Shown: positions 1 through 9,167, numbered from the stretch's first letter. The stretch is 28,052 nucleotides of DNA from Bacillota bacterium (GCA_023412455.1 JAEYNQ010000057.1:1-28052); one strand, 5' to 3'. Notes: generated from the letters alone by a model not told the origin. Translations and numbers: made by a program.

Positions 1-105
<105 letters not shown>

Positions 106-121
106 ATGTTCGTTTGTCCAT

Positions 122-186
122 GCAACTAATGTTGCTGACTTATTACTTAGTACTAATAGTACTCATTGAACTTGCTAAGCAAGTTC
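122..186 (-). other. 16S rRNA leader with three hairpins
   Basis: Between the promoter and the mature 16S end, three compact hairpins are visible: GCAAC/GTTGC (122-126 and 131-135), AGTACT/AGTACT (149-154 and 158-163) and an 8-bp stem GAACTTGC/GCAAGTTC (168-175 and 179-186). Further upstream, near 216-226, the minus strand reads ACTTTGAAAAC, a motif common in Firmicute rRNA leaders and spacers. These probably help rRNA antitermination or processing. That role is inferred from position. Confidence 0.5.
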
Positions 187-290
187 TTGAATCGACTGGT
201 TTTATGGTTACTATTTTGTTTTCAAAGTTCATTTCCCTTACTTATGTTAGTAAGTTTTCTTATCATCACTTACTGGTGACGACTTGTTTT

Positions 291-319
291 ATATTACACT
301 AGTTCATTACATAAGTCAA
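291..319 (-). promoter_or_regulatory. sigma-A promoter of the rRNA operon
   Basis: On the minus strand a -35 box TTGACT (314-319) and a -10 box TAATAT (291-296) are separated by exactly 17 bases, about 190 bases upstream of the mature 16S end. The DNA just upstream (320-345) is rich in A and T tracts, as in an UP element. Spacing, position and strand all fit an rRNA promoter. Confidence 0.8.
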
Positions 320-403
320 CCTCTTTTTTAAATAAATTTTAAGTTTACTCGTCCTACACTAAAAACATGCTCTACTCACTCTTTTATTTATAAACCAAAT
401 AAT

Positions 404-446
404 AAAGGAATGATAAAAAAATTGTCCATTGCTCTATCATTCCTTT
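404..446 (-). terminator. terminator of the sugar-binding protein operon
   Basis: A perfect 12-bp inverted repeat, AAAGGAATGATA (404-415) and its complement (435-446), lies about 90 bases past the stop codon of the binding-protein gene. It is followed on the minus strand by a TTTATTATTT stretch. It closes the 538-4813 gene group before the rRNA promoter. Confidence 0.75.
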
Positions 447-537
447 TATCGTTTATTAGAATTTATCTTTCTATCTTTAAGCTCTTGGAGGATTAACAAA
501 GTAAAACAGAAACAGCCTAGCTTATCAAACTCTCTTA

Positions 538-1560
538 TTAATATCTACGTTGTGCTATACTTTCAGCCGCTCGATCAGCCGGATATATACCCTCTTCTAC
601 ATATTGAATCTTCTCTACTTCTCTACCTTCCGTAATTGCTTTTACTACCTCTGCAACACGTGGCCCATGTAATGGATTACATTCAACAGATACGTTCATC
701 TCTCCAGCAATCATACTTACAAAAGCTGCTTTGACAGCATCAAACGATACAATAATAACATCTTTACCTGGTACTTTGCCTGCTGCTTTAAGGGCATCAA
801 TGACACCAAAGGACATATTATCATTTTGGGAAATAACAATATCAATCTTTTGGCCTGTTTTAAGGAAAGATTCCATAACTTCTTGCCCTTTAGCTTGTGT
901 AAATTCACCGCCCTGTTCTGCTATAATTTTGTAATTGCTATGTTTAGCTAATTCATCTCTGACACTTTTAGTACGCCCAATTTCTGCTGTTGATCCCATT
1001 GTTCCTTGAAGAACTACTACGTTAAGCTGTTCGTCCCCTCTACCAATACTTTGCATATAATCAACTAACCATTTAACTGCCTTTACTCCTTGGTGGTAAA
1101 AGTCAGAGCCAATCCAACATTTAAATAGAGAGTCATCAGATACTTCAATCATTCGATCAACGATAATTACTGGAATTCCAACATCTTTAGCTTCACCAAG
1201 TACTGTTTCCCATCCCTTTTCTGTAACAGGTGCAATAACAATAACATCTACTTCTTGAGAAATAAAATCTCTTACTGCCTTAATCTGATTTTCTTTTTTT
1301 TGTTGTGCATCTGCAAAGATCAATTTAAAACCATTTTCTTCTGAAAGTGTTTCTTTCATTGATTTTGTATTAGCAACACGCCAGTCCGATTCTGCACCTA
1401 CTTGTGAAAAACCAATGGTAATAAGACCATCGTCATCTTCTTCTGAGTTTTCTGCACCTGGCTTTACTAATTTATTGGATTCCACTACTTTACTACCACA
1501 GCCTACTGCGATAACACCAAGCATGGTAATACTAAGTAACATTCCAAAAAATTTTCTCAT
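538..1560 (-). CDS. YtfQ-like sugar-binding lipoprotein (Peripla_BP_4 family)
   Basis: This 340-residue protein is a periplasmic-binding-protein-fold lipoprotein of the YtfQ (galactofuranose/sugar) type. Residues 1-21 form a lipoprotein signal ending in IAVGC, with Cys21 the likely lipidated residue. A short acidic linker follows. The mature domain starts at ITIGFSQVGAESDW and keeps family segments such as QQKKENQIKAVRDF, IAPVTEKGWE, VVLQGT and KGQEVMESF. The ATG has a strong TAGGAGGAGG ribosome-binding site. It is the last gene after a YesM-type kinase and a YesN-type regulator. No permease or ATPase gene follows, because a terminator and an rRNA operon come next. It may therefore present sugar to the kinase instead of, or as well as, serving a transporter encoded elsewhere. 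The family is clear; ligand and role are inferred. Confidence 0.88.
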   Translation of the reverse strand: MRKFFGMLLSITMLGVIAVGCGSKVVESNKLVKPGAENSEEDDDGLITIGFSQVGAESDWRVANTKSMKETLSEENGFKLIFADAQQKKENQIKAVRDFISQEVDVIVIAPVTEKGWETVLGEAKDVGIPVIIVDRMIEVSDDSLFKCWIGSDFYHQGVKAVKWLVDYMQSIGRGDEQLNVVVLQGTMGSTAEIGRTKSVRDELAKHSNYKIIAEQGGEFTQAKGQEVMESFLKTGQKIDIVISQNDNMSFGVIDALKAAGKVPGKDVIIVSFDAVKAAFVSMIAGEMNVSVECNPLHGPRVAEVVKAITEGREVEKIQYVEEGIYPADRAAESIAQRRY

Positions 1561-1596
1561 TTTATACCTCCTCCTAAAGCTTTCTGTTATTACTCT

Positions 1597-3222
1597 TTAC
1601 TTTTTCTTGTTAGCTCTTTTATACTCTTTAGGCGTTAAGTTCTGTGTTTTTTTAAAAATATAACTAAAGTAATGAGGATCTTTATAGCCTACAGCATACC
1701 CAACTTCTAATGTTTTCATGTTTGAACACCTTAAGAGCTCTTTAGCCTTCTTCATCCTAATTTCAGTTAAATAGGAAACAAAGGTCTGCCCTGTTTCTTG
1801 ACTAAAAATGGTACTAAAATGACTAGGGCTGATATTGACATATTCTGCTACTGAATTAAGTGAAATAATCTCATTATTATAATTTTGTTCTATGTATTCT
1901 TTTGCATCATTTATTAACGTTGCATATTTATCTTCGGAAACAGTATCTCTTAGTTTGAGTGAATAATTAAGCATTTCTCTTAATGCTTCTTCCATTCCTT
2001 CTTTTGTGCCTACTACTTTTATAACCTGTTTAATATCCCCATAGTTTTCTAGAATATATTCTTCACTATATCCCAGCTCTTTAATAAAACTAATGATACT
2101 AAAGTAAATACTCATCATGCTGTATTGCCTAAACATAAAAGATTTTATTCCCTCACCTATGCTATTTATATATTCCGTTACAAATTCATCGATTTCTACT
2201 TTTAACCCGTTTTTAAGAAAAGTTTCAATTCTTTTTTTATCAAAAGTTGAAATATCTATATCCTTAATACTCGTATTATCCTCAAATTGTATAATACTAT
2301 CTTTCTCATCAATTTTTTTGTAATAAACAACTTTCTGGTCCTTTAATACATAGCTATAAGCTAATGCTTTATTAGCTGTATCAAAACAGTAAGCAATATG
2401 ACTTAACCTATTGGTTTCTGCACCGATGCCGATATAGTAACCTATTTCTTCTTTTTTCAAAATTTCATCTATTAATTGGAGGCACCTTTTTACTAAATCT
2501 GATAAGTCTTCTTCCTCCCCTTTAATAAGGATAGCCCACCCTTCTGACTCCCTATTAAAAACTAAAGAAAAAGAATGTTCCATAAAGACTTTCTCTATCT
2601 GCCCACCTATTTCTAAATTCTTTTTATAGTAGTACTGTTCTCCTTCACTTTGTATATCTAATTTTAGAAGTAACATATTGTAATAAGAAGCACTTATATT
2701 AATGTTCATTTCTTTGGAATAGCGTATAATGTCCGAAACCTGTAATTTAGAAGTCACCAAGTCATTAAAGAATTTAATTCTTTGTGTCTTCTCTGTTTCA
2801 TTAACCTTTAGTTTATAGCTATCATAAGTTTCTTTTTGCTCTTTTTCCTTTTCAATGATTGCTGTCACTCTCTTAATGGATTCCAGTATTTGTTGAGAAG
2901 ATATAGGCTTTAGTAAATAATCAATTATTCCAATATTAATAGCTTGTTTGGCATATTCAAATTCATCATAGCCACTTAATATAATCACCTTTATATCAGG
3001 GAGGTTCTCTTTAATTAAACGACTTAACTCTAGCCCATCCATAAACGGCATCCGAATATCTGTTATAACAATATCTGGCCTCGTACTATGAATCATCGGA
3101 TAAGCCATTTCTCCATCTCCTGCTTCTCCTACTAATACAAGGTCATTTTCTTGCCAATTTATATTTCTCTTCATTTTTTCTCTTACATTAAATTCATCTT
3201 CTACTAAAAATACTTTTATCAC
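1597..3222 (-). CDS. YesN-type response regulator with AraC-family DNA-binding domain
   Basis: The 541-residue protein has an N-terminal receiver domain (about 1-120) with the acidic pocket VEDE, phospho-acceptor Asp55 in VITDIRMP and the switch lysine in LLKPIS. A long middle region (about 140-420) has no motif I recognise, as is usual for YesN proteins. The C-terminal AraC-type double helix-turn-helix (about 430-541) includes ISPSHFSTIFSQETGQTF and VGYAVGYKDPHYFSYIFKK. The start is GTG at 3222, behind AAGAAGGGGGA. It lies downstream of the YesM-like kinase and 36 bases upstream of the sugar-binding lipoprotein gene, so the kinase very likely phosphorylates it. Targets probably include sugar-use genes; that is inferred. 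Confidence 0.92.
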   Translation of the reverse strand: MIKVFLVEDEFNVREKMKRNINWQENDLVLVGEAGDGEMAYPMIHSTRPDIVITDIRMPFMDGLELSRLIKENLPDIKVIILSGYDEFEYAKQAINIGIIDYLLKPISSQQILESIKRVTAIIEKEKEQKETYDSYKLKVNETEKTQRIKFFNDLVTSKLQVSDIIRYSKEMNINISASYYNMLLLKLDIQSEGEQYYYKKNLEIGGQIEKVFMEHSFSLVFNRESEGWAILIKGEEEDLSDLVKRCLQLIDEILKKEEIGYYIGIGAETNRLSHIAYCFDTANKALAYSYVLKDQKVVYYKKIDEKDSIIQFEDNTSIKDIDISTFDKKRIETFLKNGLKVEIDEFVTEYINSIGEGIKSFMFRQYSMMSIYFSIISFIKELGYSEEYILENYGDIKQVIKVVGTKEGMEEALREMLNYSLKLRDTVSEDKYATLINDAKEYIEQNYNNEIISLNSVAEYVNISPSHFSTIFSQETGQTFVSYLTEIRMKKAKELLRCSNMKTLEVGYAVGYKDPHYFSYIFKKTQNLTPKEYKRANKKK

Positions 3223-3334
3223 ACTGATCCCCCTTCTTTAATTTATAAGCCTTTATTCACTGCCTCCTAGTAAATTAACAGTCCCTAATAAAAAGTTACT
3301 TATAGTAGAATCTTCCTACATTTTATCTATGTAC

Positions 3335-4813
3335 CTAATCTGTCACTAGCCTTTCCTTAACAGCTTCACTATCCACCTTACAACTTGGCATAATTGGAAT
3401 AGTTATTATTACTTCTGTTCCTTCTCCATACTTACTATTAATTAGAAGCCCATATTGCCTACCATAATTTAAGCAAATGCGTTGATTCACATTAACTAAT
3501 CCAAATCCTGCCTCCATTGTGTCAAACTTCGTTACCCAAATGGCCTTTTTTACTTTATCTAATGTTTCTTCTGTCATACCTATTCCATTATCTATGACTC
3601 TAAACACAATAGTATCCTTATTAAACTCTCCTTTAACAATGATTTTGCCCTTTCCTCTTTTTTGCTTAATCCCATGATATAAAGCATTTTCTACTAAGGG
3701 TTGTAAGGTAAGCTTTAAGATTAAAAAATCTCCTAATTCTACGGGAATGTCAATCTCATAATCTAAAATATCCTCATATCTACATTGTTGGATTTGTAAA
3801 TAGCTCCGTATATGACTCTCTTCTTCTTTGAGCGTAACATAATCTCTACCTTTACTAAGACTTACCCTAAAGAATTCAGATAACGACATAACCAGTTGAA
3901 CAACTTCTTCTCTTTGTCCATCCTCTGCCATCCACATAATCGTATCTAAGGTATTATATAAAAAATGAGGATTAATTTGTGCCTGTAAAATTTTTAGTTC
4001 TGCTCTTTGAAGGTTCTTTTGTTCTTCTTTAATATTATCTACTAGCTTATTAATTTTAACAAGCATCTTATTAAAACTACTTTCTAATGTAGCAATCTCA
4101 TTTCCGGACCCTCTTATCTTTTGTTCTGTAAAGTCCCCATCTCCTACCTGTTTTGTGATTTCACATAGATGACTTATAGGTCTTGATATACTATCAGAGA
4201 TTATAATAACTAAGAACCAAGTGATACTTAATATAACTAATAAAATAATTATTATAATTATTAGCATCTTTTGAATATCTGTTTCTATGGTTTTTCTCAC
4301 TTTCTCTAACTCTAGAGCCTCATAATAAACATAATCTTGAATCTCATCTGTTATAAGCTGCGTCAAAACATAAATATCATTGTTTAGCATTTCCATATTT
4401 TGGTCATAATGGCCTGTCTCTTTACAATTATCAATAATCCTTCTAATACACCGTTCTAGTACTTCTAAATTGCGTTGGGCTCGTGTTACTTGTTTTTTAT
4501 TTCTTTCTAGGCTCGTTCCTAGTTTTAATTGTTCTAAATAGTCATGGGTCCTATCTAGGATTTCATCAATATCTGAATCATGATAGTGCATAGAACCTAT
4601 AGCTATACGATACATCGTATAATCTACTTCTTCTTTAAAATTCATATCAAATTCATTAGCAATCATCACATCATTTACAATGGGTGTATATTTATCCGTA
4701 TAGGTACTCAGCTTAATAATCAGCCATATTACCATGCAAGTCATAGGTACGAGCATAAAAAACATAAAAAGCTGCAACTTTTTTCTCAAAGATATATTTT
4801 TAAAAATATTCAC
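3335..4813 (-). CDS. YesM-type sensor histidine kinase (HPK7)
   Basis: The 492-residue membrane kinase has a transmembrane helix at about 13-34, an extracytoplasmic region of about 150 residues that looks helical, and a second helix rich in Ile at about 184-206. A HAMP domain follows (about 207-260). The phospho-acceptor His283 sits in INPHFLYNTLDTI, typical of the His_kinase/LytS-YesM class. The ATPase domain shows LQPLVENALYHGI (N box), DNGIGM (G1) and AGFGLVNVNQR (G2). The start is GTG at 4813, behind TAAGGAGGG. Its helical sensor region could contact the neighbouring sugar-binding lipoprotein, as reported for XylFII-LytS in clostridia. That partnership is inferred from gene order only. 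Confidence 0.92.
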   Translation of the reverse strand: MNIFKNISLRKKLQLFMFFMLVPMTCMVIWLIIKLSTYTDKYTPIVNDVMIANEFDMNFKEEVDYTMYRIAIGSMHYHDSDIDEILDRTHDYLEQLKLGTSLERNKKQVTRAQRNLEVLERCIRRIIDNCKETGHYDQNMEMLNNDIYVLTQLITDEIQDYVYYEALELEKVRKTIETDIQKMLIIIIIILLVILSITWFLVIIISDSISRPISHLCEITKQVGDGDFTEQKIRGSGNEIATLESSFNKMLVKINKLVDNIKEEQKNLQRAELKILQAQINPHFLYNTLDTIMWMAEDGQREEVVQLVMSLSEFFRVSLSKGRDYVTLKEEESHIRSYLQIQQCRYEDILDYEIDIPVELGDFLILKLTLQPLVENALYHGIKQKRGKGKIIVKGEFNKDTIVFRVIDNGIGMTEETLDKVKKAIWVTKFDTMEAGFGLVNVNQRICLNYGRQYGLLINSKYGEGTEVIITIPIMPSCKVDSEAVKERLVTD

Positions 4814-5125
4814 TTATCTATACCCTCCTTATACTATCGGCTCCTGCTTACTTGGTCTATGGGATTCATTTAAGCTTATTTTCCCTAAAGATCCTTGTCC
4901 ACTTACTATGCTGTTTTTATCTTCTCTTATTTCTTAAGGCTTAATCGTTTTAAATAATTGGTTGCCCCTATTAAATTATTTATTTAAGGACTTTATTATT
5001 TGTATTTTGTTGTTTTATTTAAAAAATACATTACATAATATTAATATATTATAAATTACAAAAAATATATAGTAGTTTGTCTTTGTAAAGTAATTAAATG
5101 TAATAATTTTACTCTTTTCTCAAAT
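4814..5125 (-). other. AT-rich intergenic region upstream of the YesM-like kinase
   Basis: About 310 bases without a credible gene. It must hold the promoter of the kinase-regulator-binding protein group. The very AT-rich part at 5020-5100 contains several TATAAT-like strings on the minus strand, but none has a convincing -35 partner, so I do not pick one. No riboswitch-like conserved core was recognised. Confidence 0.5.
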
Positions 5126-5177
5126 GTAAAATAAGCCCTCAGAAAATATCTCATTATTTTCTAAGGGCTTATTTTAC
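5126..5177 (-). terminator. terminator of the VanR/VanS-type operon
   Basis: This is a near-perfect hairpin. Outer arms of 14 bp (5126-5139 and 5164-5177, core TAAGCCCT/AGGGCTTA) are continued by inner arms of 7 bp (5141-5147 and 5156-5162). It begins about 12 bases past the response-regulator stop codon. The T-rich end is part of the stem (TTATTTTAC), so it may work in both directions. Confidence 0.85.
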
Positions 5178-5188
5178 TTTTCTACTTT

Positions 5189-5884
5189 TTATACACCAAA
5201 CTTATAACCTACTCCCCATACTGTAAATATATATTGTGGCGTTCGGGGATTATCTTCTATCTTCTCTCGAAGCTTTCTTATATGCACCATAACGGTATTG
5301 TTATTCTCAAAATACTCTTGCTCCCATACCCGTTCATAGATTGTTTCTATTTTGAAGACGATCCCTTTATTAACCCATAATAGTTTAAGGATGCTAAATT
5401 CTGTAGGAGTTAGTCCTACTTCCTGCTCATTTTTATAAACCTTTCCGGTTTCTAAATCTAACTTCAAGCCTTCTTCTTCTAAAACCTTGCCATTGGTATA
5501 GTTACTATTTAGCTTGGTAAATCGCCTGAGCTGAGCTTTTACTCTAGCAATGAGTTCTAGTGGATTAAAGGGCTTTGCAAGATAGTCATCGGCGCCTACA
5601 GACAAGCCGAGAATCTTGTCAATGTCCTCTACCTTTGCCGAGAGCATAATGATGGGAATGTTATGTTTTTCTCTTATCTTAATACAGGCATCAATCCCAT
5701 TAACGACTGGCATCATTACATCTAGAATAATTAGGTCAATCACTTGCTCCTCTACTACCTTTATAGCATCTAAGCCAGTCCCTACTATGACTGTTTCAAA
5801 TCCCTCATTTTTAAGGTAAATCTCTACTAAATCTCTAATCTCTTTCTCATCGTCTACTATAAGAATTGTTTGTTTATTCAACAT
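5189..5884 (-). CDS. VanR-like OmpR-family response regulator
   Basis: The protein (231 residues from the chosen start) has a receiver domain with the VDDE pocket, phospho-acceptor Asp55 in LIILDVMMP, LSAKVED and the switch lysine in LAKPFNPLELIARVKAQLRR. The C-terminal winged helix (about 130-231) includes LTPTEFSILKLLWVNKG and VMVHIRKLREKIE, ending in YKFGV. A longer reading frame opens with TTG at 5929 but lacks a ribosome-binding site. The ATG at 5884 follows GAGGTGAG and starts right at the receiver domain, so it is preferred. The gene follows the VanS-like kinase, the reverse of the usual regulator-kinase order, and is the last gene of the envelope operon. It probably binds the TTAAG repeats at 10059-10097; that is inferred. 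Confidence 0.92.
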   Translation of the reverse strand: MLNKQTILIVDDEKEIRDLVEIYLKNEGFETVIVGTGLDAIKVVEEQVIDLIILDVMMPVVNGIDACIKIREKHNIPIIMLSAKVEDIDKILGLSVGADDYLAKPFNPLELIARVKAQLRRFTKLNSNYTNGKVLEEEGLKLDLETGKVYKNEQEVGLTPTEFSILKLLWVNKGIVFKIETIYERVWEQEYFENNNTVMVHIRKLREKIEDNPRTPQYIFTVWGVGYKFGV

Positions 5885-5960
5885 CTCACCTCTTTTCCCC
5901 CTACCTAGCTTCTTTCTTCCATTAAACAATTAAAGCTCGTGCATTTCAAGCTTATTTTAC

Positions 5961-7871
5961 TTACTGCTCCCTCTGTATACGCCTATATTTAGGAAGGCGT
6001 ACCTTAAAGCTAATCATACCATTATTTAGCTTAGCCGTTATCCTACCGCCATGTAATTCTACAATATTCTTAGCAATGGCAAGTCCTAGGCCACTTCCAC
6101 CTGCTAGGCTGTTTCGTGACTTATCTGATCTATAGAAGCGATCAAAAAAGTGGGCAACCTCTTCTTCAGTAATATCCTTGCAAGGATTAGTAACAATCAC
6201 TTTTACTTCTTTAGGTAATTCAAAAAGTTCTACCTTGATCTGTTCATCTATTTCGCTATATTTAATAGCATTTCCGATAATATTTTCAAAAACACGAGTA
6301 ATCTTAGGAATATCTGCACGAATACTAGCTTCTCTTCCTTGAATAATTGTCTCTAAAGCTATATTTTTTTCAGTAGCAAGGGGCATTAGCTCTTCTACCA
6401 ACTGATTAAGTAGGTTGGTAAGAGAAATCACTTCTTTGCTTATATTACCTTCTTGCTGATGAAGCTTGGTGAGTTCAAATAAATCTTCTATAAGCCCTTT
6501 TAATTTCTCCGCCTTACTATAAGCAATATCTAAGTACCTCTCTTCCTCTTCACTATTAGTAAACTGCTTATTCTTTACTAGTCCCATGTAACCAATAATA
6601 GAGGTAAGGGGTGTTCTTAAATCATGGGCTACATTGGTAATGAGTTCATTTTTTACCTTTTCCGCTTTAACTTGAGCTTCCATCTGTTTTTTTATCTCAG
6701 CCTCCATAGAGGTAATGTTATACGCTACCTTAGCCAGTTCATCTTGTCCTATTCTATCTATTTTGTAAGATAAATCCCCTTTAGCAATTTCCTCTAAGCA
6801 ATTAGAAAGATACTCGATATAGTCAATCTTAGGTTTAATAAATTGAAAAAGTAAAACTGTAAATACGCCTACTCCTGCCAGGAATCCAATAAATCCACCT
6901 ATCCCCTTATAATAATAATGAGTTGTGGGAGTAAGGTTACACTCAGTAAATAAGTAATGAACTGTCCCCTCAATAATAACGGGATAGATGGCTGCAAAGT
7001 AGCCTTCTTGACTAGACCCTGTATAACTATTTACCTTTTGAATGACTTTCTTTACATCTAAGCTTTGTATAAAGCCTTCTTGATATAAGATTTTCCCTGT
7101 CCCATCAATCAGATAGGTTTCAGCAGAGGATACCCCTTTTTCACCTCCTCTTAACTCCAGCTCCTCTCTTATTCTAAGGGCCTTTAGCTTCTCTCCTGTT
7201 ATCCCCTGGCTATCATAAAACTGTCTTATTGCTTTCCTCGCAGCTTCTAAATCAGCTTCTGGTTGCACACTTATTTCCTTTAATTCATTATATAGGGTAT
7301 CCATAGCTTGCTGAAGAGAGGTTTTGCTAGTACTTACCCCCTCCAGAGAAGTTCTCTCTCCATAAATGTCTCCTGTCCCTTCCTTTATAGATGCTTCTCT
7401 TGCTTTGGTAATAACTTGATCTTGGTCTAGGATCTGGCTTATTTGTAATAAAGCTTCTTCTTTTTCTTCGTCTCTCACTCTATCAATTAGTCCATGTAGT
7501 GCATATTCTTTTTCTAGCTCTGCTACTATGTCATAGGTTTCATTTTCAATCTGATTGATACGCTGGATAAGGTATAGAAGCGCTGATTCTTTTTCGGACT
7601 TGCTCTCATCATAACTTAGATAAACCCCTCGCCCTATACCTGTTTGATTAATGGCTGTTTTTACCATAGAAAAGGCTACGACACTTACGCCTAAGCCTAT
7701 GGCAACCATTGCTAGTATTTCTAACTTAAGACTTTTAAGAACATTGCCTTTTGTATCTGTATAAATTGCCTTTGCCTTTTCTTTTATTTTGTTTTCTTCT
7801 GCCCAATGTCCTATGCTTCTATGAGGTGGTTCTTTCTTTGGCTTTCTATTCTCTTTTAACCTTTGAGCCAT
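5961..7871 (-). CDS. VanS-like sensor histidine kinase with large extracytoplasmic domain
   Basis: The 636-residue kinase has a basic cytoplasmic N-terminus of about 50 residues, a transmembrane helix at about 50-70, an extracytoplasmic domain of about 250 residues and a second helix at about 323-345. The outer domain is partly coiled-coil-like (about 90-240), then becomes PAS/Cache-like (ETYLIDGTGKILYQEG). HAMP (about 346-400), HisKA with His416 in VAHDLRTPLTSIIGY, and HATPase_c with NIIGNAIKYS (N box) and GGSGLGLAIAKNIVELHGG (G2) follow. The ATG lies behind AGAGGAAAGG. The gene sits between the DUF4097-like gene and the VanR-like gene, so all four are probably one transcript. The signal is unknown. 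VanS-like kinases often sense envelope state, but nothing here shows glycopeptide resistance. Confidence 0.92.
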   Translation of the reverse strand: MAQRLKENRKPKKEPPHRSIGHWAEENKIKEKAKAIYTDTKGNVLKSLKLEILAMVAIGLGVSVVAFSMVKTAINQTGIGRGVYLSYDESKSEKESALLYLIQRINQIENETYDIVAELEKEYALHGLIDRVRDEEKEEALLQISQILDQDQVITKAREASIKEGTGDIYGERTSLEGVSTSKTSLQQAMDTLYNELKEISVQPEADLEAARKAIRQFYDSQGITGEKLKALRIREELELRGGEKGVSSAETYLIDGTGKILYQEGFIQSLDVKKVIQKVNSYTGSSQEGYFAAIYPVIIEGTVHYLFTECNLTPTTHYYYKGIGGFIGFLAGVGVFTVLLFQFIKPKIDYIEYLSNCLEEIAKGDLSYKIDRIGQDELAKVAYNITSMEAEIKKQMEAQVKAEKVKNELITNVAHDLRTPLTSIIGYMGLVKNKQFTNSEEEERYLDIAYSKAEKLKGLIEDLFELTKLHQQEGNISKEVISLTNLLNQLVEELMPLATEKNIALETIIQGREASIRADIPKITRVFENIIGNAIKYSEIDEQIKVELFELPKEVKVIVTNPCKDITEEEVAHFFDRFYRSDKSRNSLAGGSGLGLAIAKNIVELHGGRITAKLNNGMISFKVRLPKYRRIQREQ

Positions 7872-7912
7872 TTTCCTTTCCTCTTTTCTTTATATACTTA
7901 AGGCCTTTCTCC

Positions 7913-9166
7913 TTAATTTGTTGCTTCTGTTTTTTCTGTCGTGCTTTGGGTGCTTTGGGTGCTTTGGGTGCTTTGGGCGCCTTGTTTAGTTGCTTGTACA
8001 TCACATATATAACCATTAGTTCCAATATAAAGTTCATTATCCTCTATTATGTCTACTAATATCTTAGTTGATAAATCCCCAAAGGTATATTTTACTTGAT
8101 TGTCTATAGTTTGTCTTTTAAGTGGAAAATTACTAATAGGTCTGTAACCTAATTCAGCATAAGGCTCACTACAAGTGATATCTAATCCCTGTAGATTATT
8201 AGGTAATAGTAAAGAAATTTTATTTGAACCTCCTAATAGATTCAACCTTTTAGGCATTACTGTACTATTAATCCACACTTCAGCCGCTTCAGAATAAACT
8301 AAAACATCTTCAAAAGCACCCTCCAAATAAATATTACCATAGTCATTATGGATATTGGCCGTACATAGGCTATTACTTCTTATGTCTATTGTACCATCTC
8401 TTCGCTCTTGCACATCCACTTTTGTGTAACTCCCACTTAACTTAAGTTCTCCTTGACCCCCTCTAGCCCATACCTCTGTTGGTATTTCTGAATCAATATC
8501 TATTCTCCCACCATTTTCATTTATCTCTACTTTATTGTATTGCCCTGTTAATTTTCCTCTTATATTCCCCTCAATTTGAACGTATGAGGGAATAGTAGAA
8601 TATATTGTTAGAACAGCATCCCCTGATATTTTAATTTTTTCATAAGCTCCATATAATAAAATTTTAGCTTCCTTACTATCTATCTCAAGATTTTTTACAT
8701 TCATGTCACTTAAGCTAATCAATGTATTAGATCTGTTGTGAATATAACTATGATTAAACCGATTATTGATTATTAACTTATCAATACTTTCCTGTGGTAA
8801 ATACACCGTACATAGAGCACTACTTTCTCTTACCATTAATAATACATCTATATCCTCTTCCTGCCTAAGTGTAATATATGTGGCATCGCCTTTTGTCTCT
8901 ACATCTAATTGATAGGTAGGTGCTCCCTTTACTATACTTGCAAAGCTTTGATTAAACTCTACATAAGCCTCTCCATTTGTCTGCTTTAACTCTATTGGAA
9001 CAACTGAATCGATATAAATATTCTTAAGAGCTGCCTCTTCTAACTCTTTTTTCTGATAGTCCTCATATGTTTGCATTTCTTGATAATAAATATATCCTGC
9101 CAAAGCTGCACTACTAATTGTCCCAGCCACAATAATGACTATTAAAAGGATTATCCACTTTCTCAT
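7913..9166 (-). CDS. membrane-anchored DUF4097-like (adhesin-fold) protein
   Basis: The 417-residue protein has one N-terminal transmembrane helix (about 4-27), then an extracytoplasmic region made of repeated short beta strands, for example NVKNLEIDSKEAKILLYGAY, GGRIDIDSEIPTEVWARGG and YGNIYLEGAFEDVLVYS. That pattern fits the DUF4097/putative adhesin beta-solenoid fold. I recognise it by pattern only. The C-terminus is low complexity: four Gln-Ser-Thr triplets encoded by a 9-bp tandem repeat at 7941-7976. The ATG follows AAGGAGGAGATATAGG, one base after the stop codon of the upstream membrane-protein gene. DUF4097 proteins often travel with HAAS/DUF1700 membrane proteins and sensor systems, matching this context. 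Its function in the envelope is unknown. Confidence 0.7.
   Translation of the reverse strand: MRKWIILLIVIIVAGTISSAALAGYIYYQEMQTYEDYQKKELEEAALKNIYIDSVVPIELKQTNGEAYVEFNQSFASIVKGAPTYQLDVETKGDATYITLRQEEDIDVLLMVRESSALCTVYLPQESIDKLIINNRFNHSYIHNRSNTLISLSDMNVKNLEIDSKEAKILLYGAYEKIKISGDAVLTIYSTIPSYVQIEGNIRGKLTGQYNKVEINENGGRIDIDSEIPTEVWARGGQGELKLSGSYTKVDVQERRDGTIDIRSNSLCTANIHNDYGNIYLEGAFEDVLVYSEAAEVWINSTVMPKRLNLLGGSNKISLLLPNNLQGLDITCSEPYAELGYRPISNFPLKRQTIDNQVKYTFGDLSTKILVDIIEDNELYIGTNGYICDVQATKQGAQSTQSTQSTQSTTEKTEATN
7941..7976 (-). repeat. 9-bp tandem repeat, four units
   Basis: Four consecutive exact copies of GTGCTTTGG (plus-strand reading) encode the Gln-Ser-Thr repeats at the C-terminus of the DUF4097-like protein. 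Unit length is a multiple of three, so copy-number change would vary protein length without a frameshift. Confidence 0.95.
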
Positions 9167-9167
9167 C

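Noticed and set aside
5020..5100. Possible replication or plasmid origin because of extreme AT content
   Set aside because: No iterons, DnaA boxes or replication gene nearby; it is an ordinary upstream region.
5885..5929. TTG-initiated N-terminal extension of the VanR-like regulator
   Set aside because: The extension lacks a ribosome-binding site and precedes the conserved receiver start; the ATG at 5884 is better placed.
5189..7871. Vancomycin-resistance locus suggested by VanR/VanS likeness
   Set aside because: No vanH, vanA/B ligase, vanX or vanY gene is in the window; the likeness is only at family level.
7751..8059. Plus-strand open frame with GALGALGAL and overlapping minus frame with KAPKAPKAP
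   Set aside because: Both are alternative readings of the 9-bp repeat inside the DUF4097-like gene.
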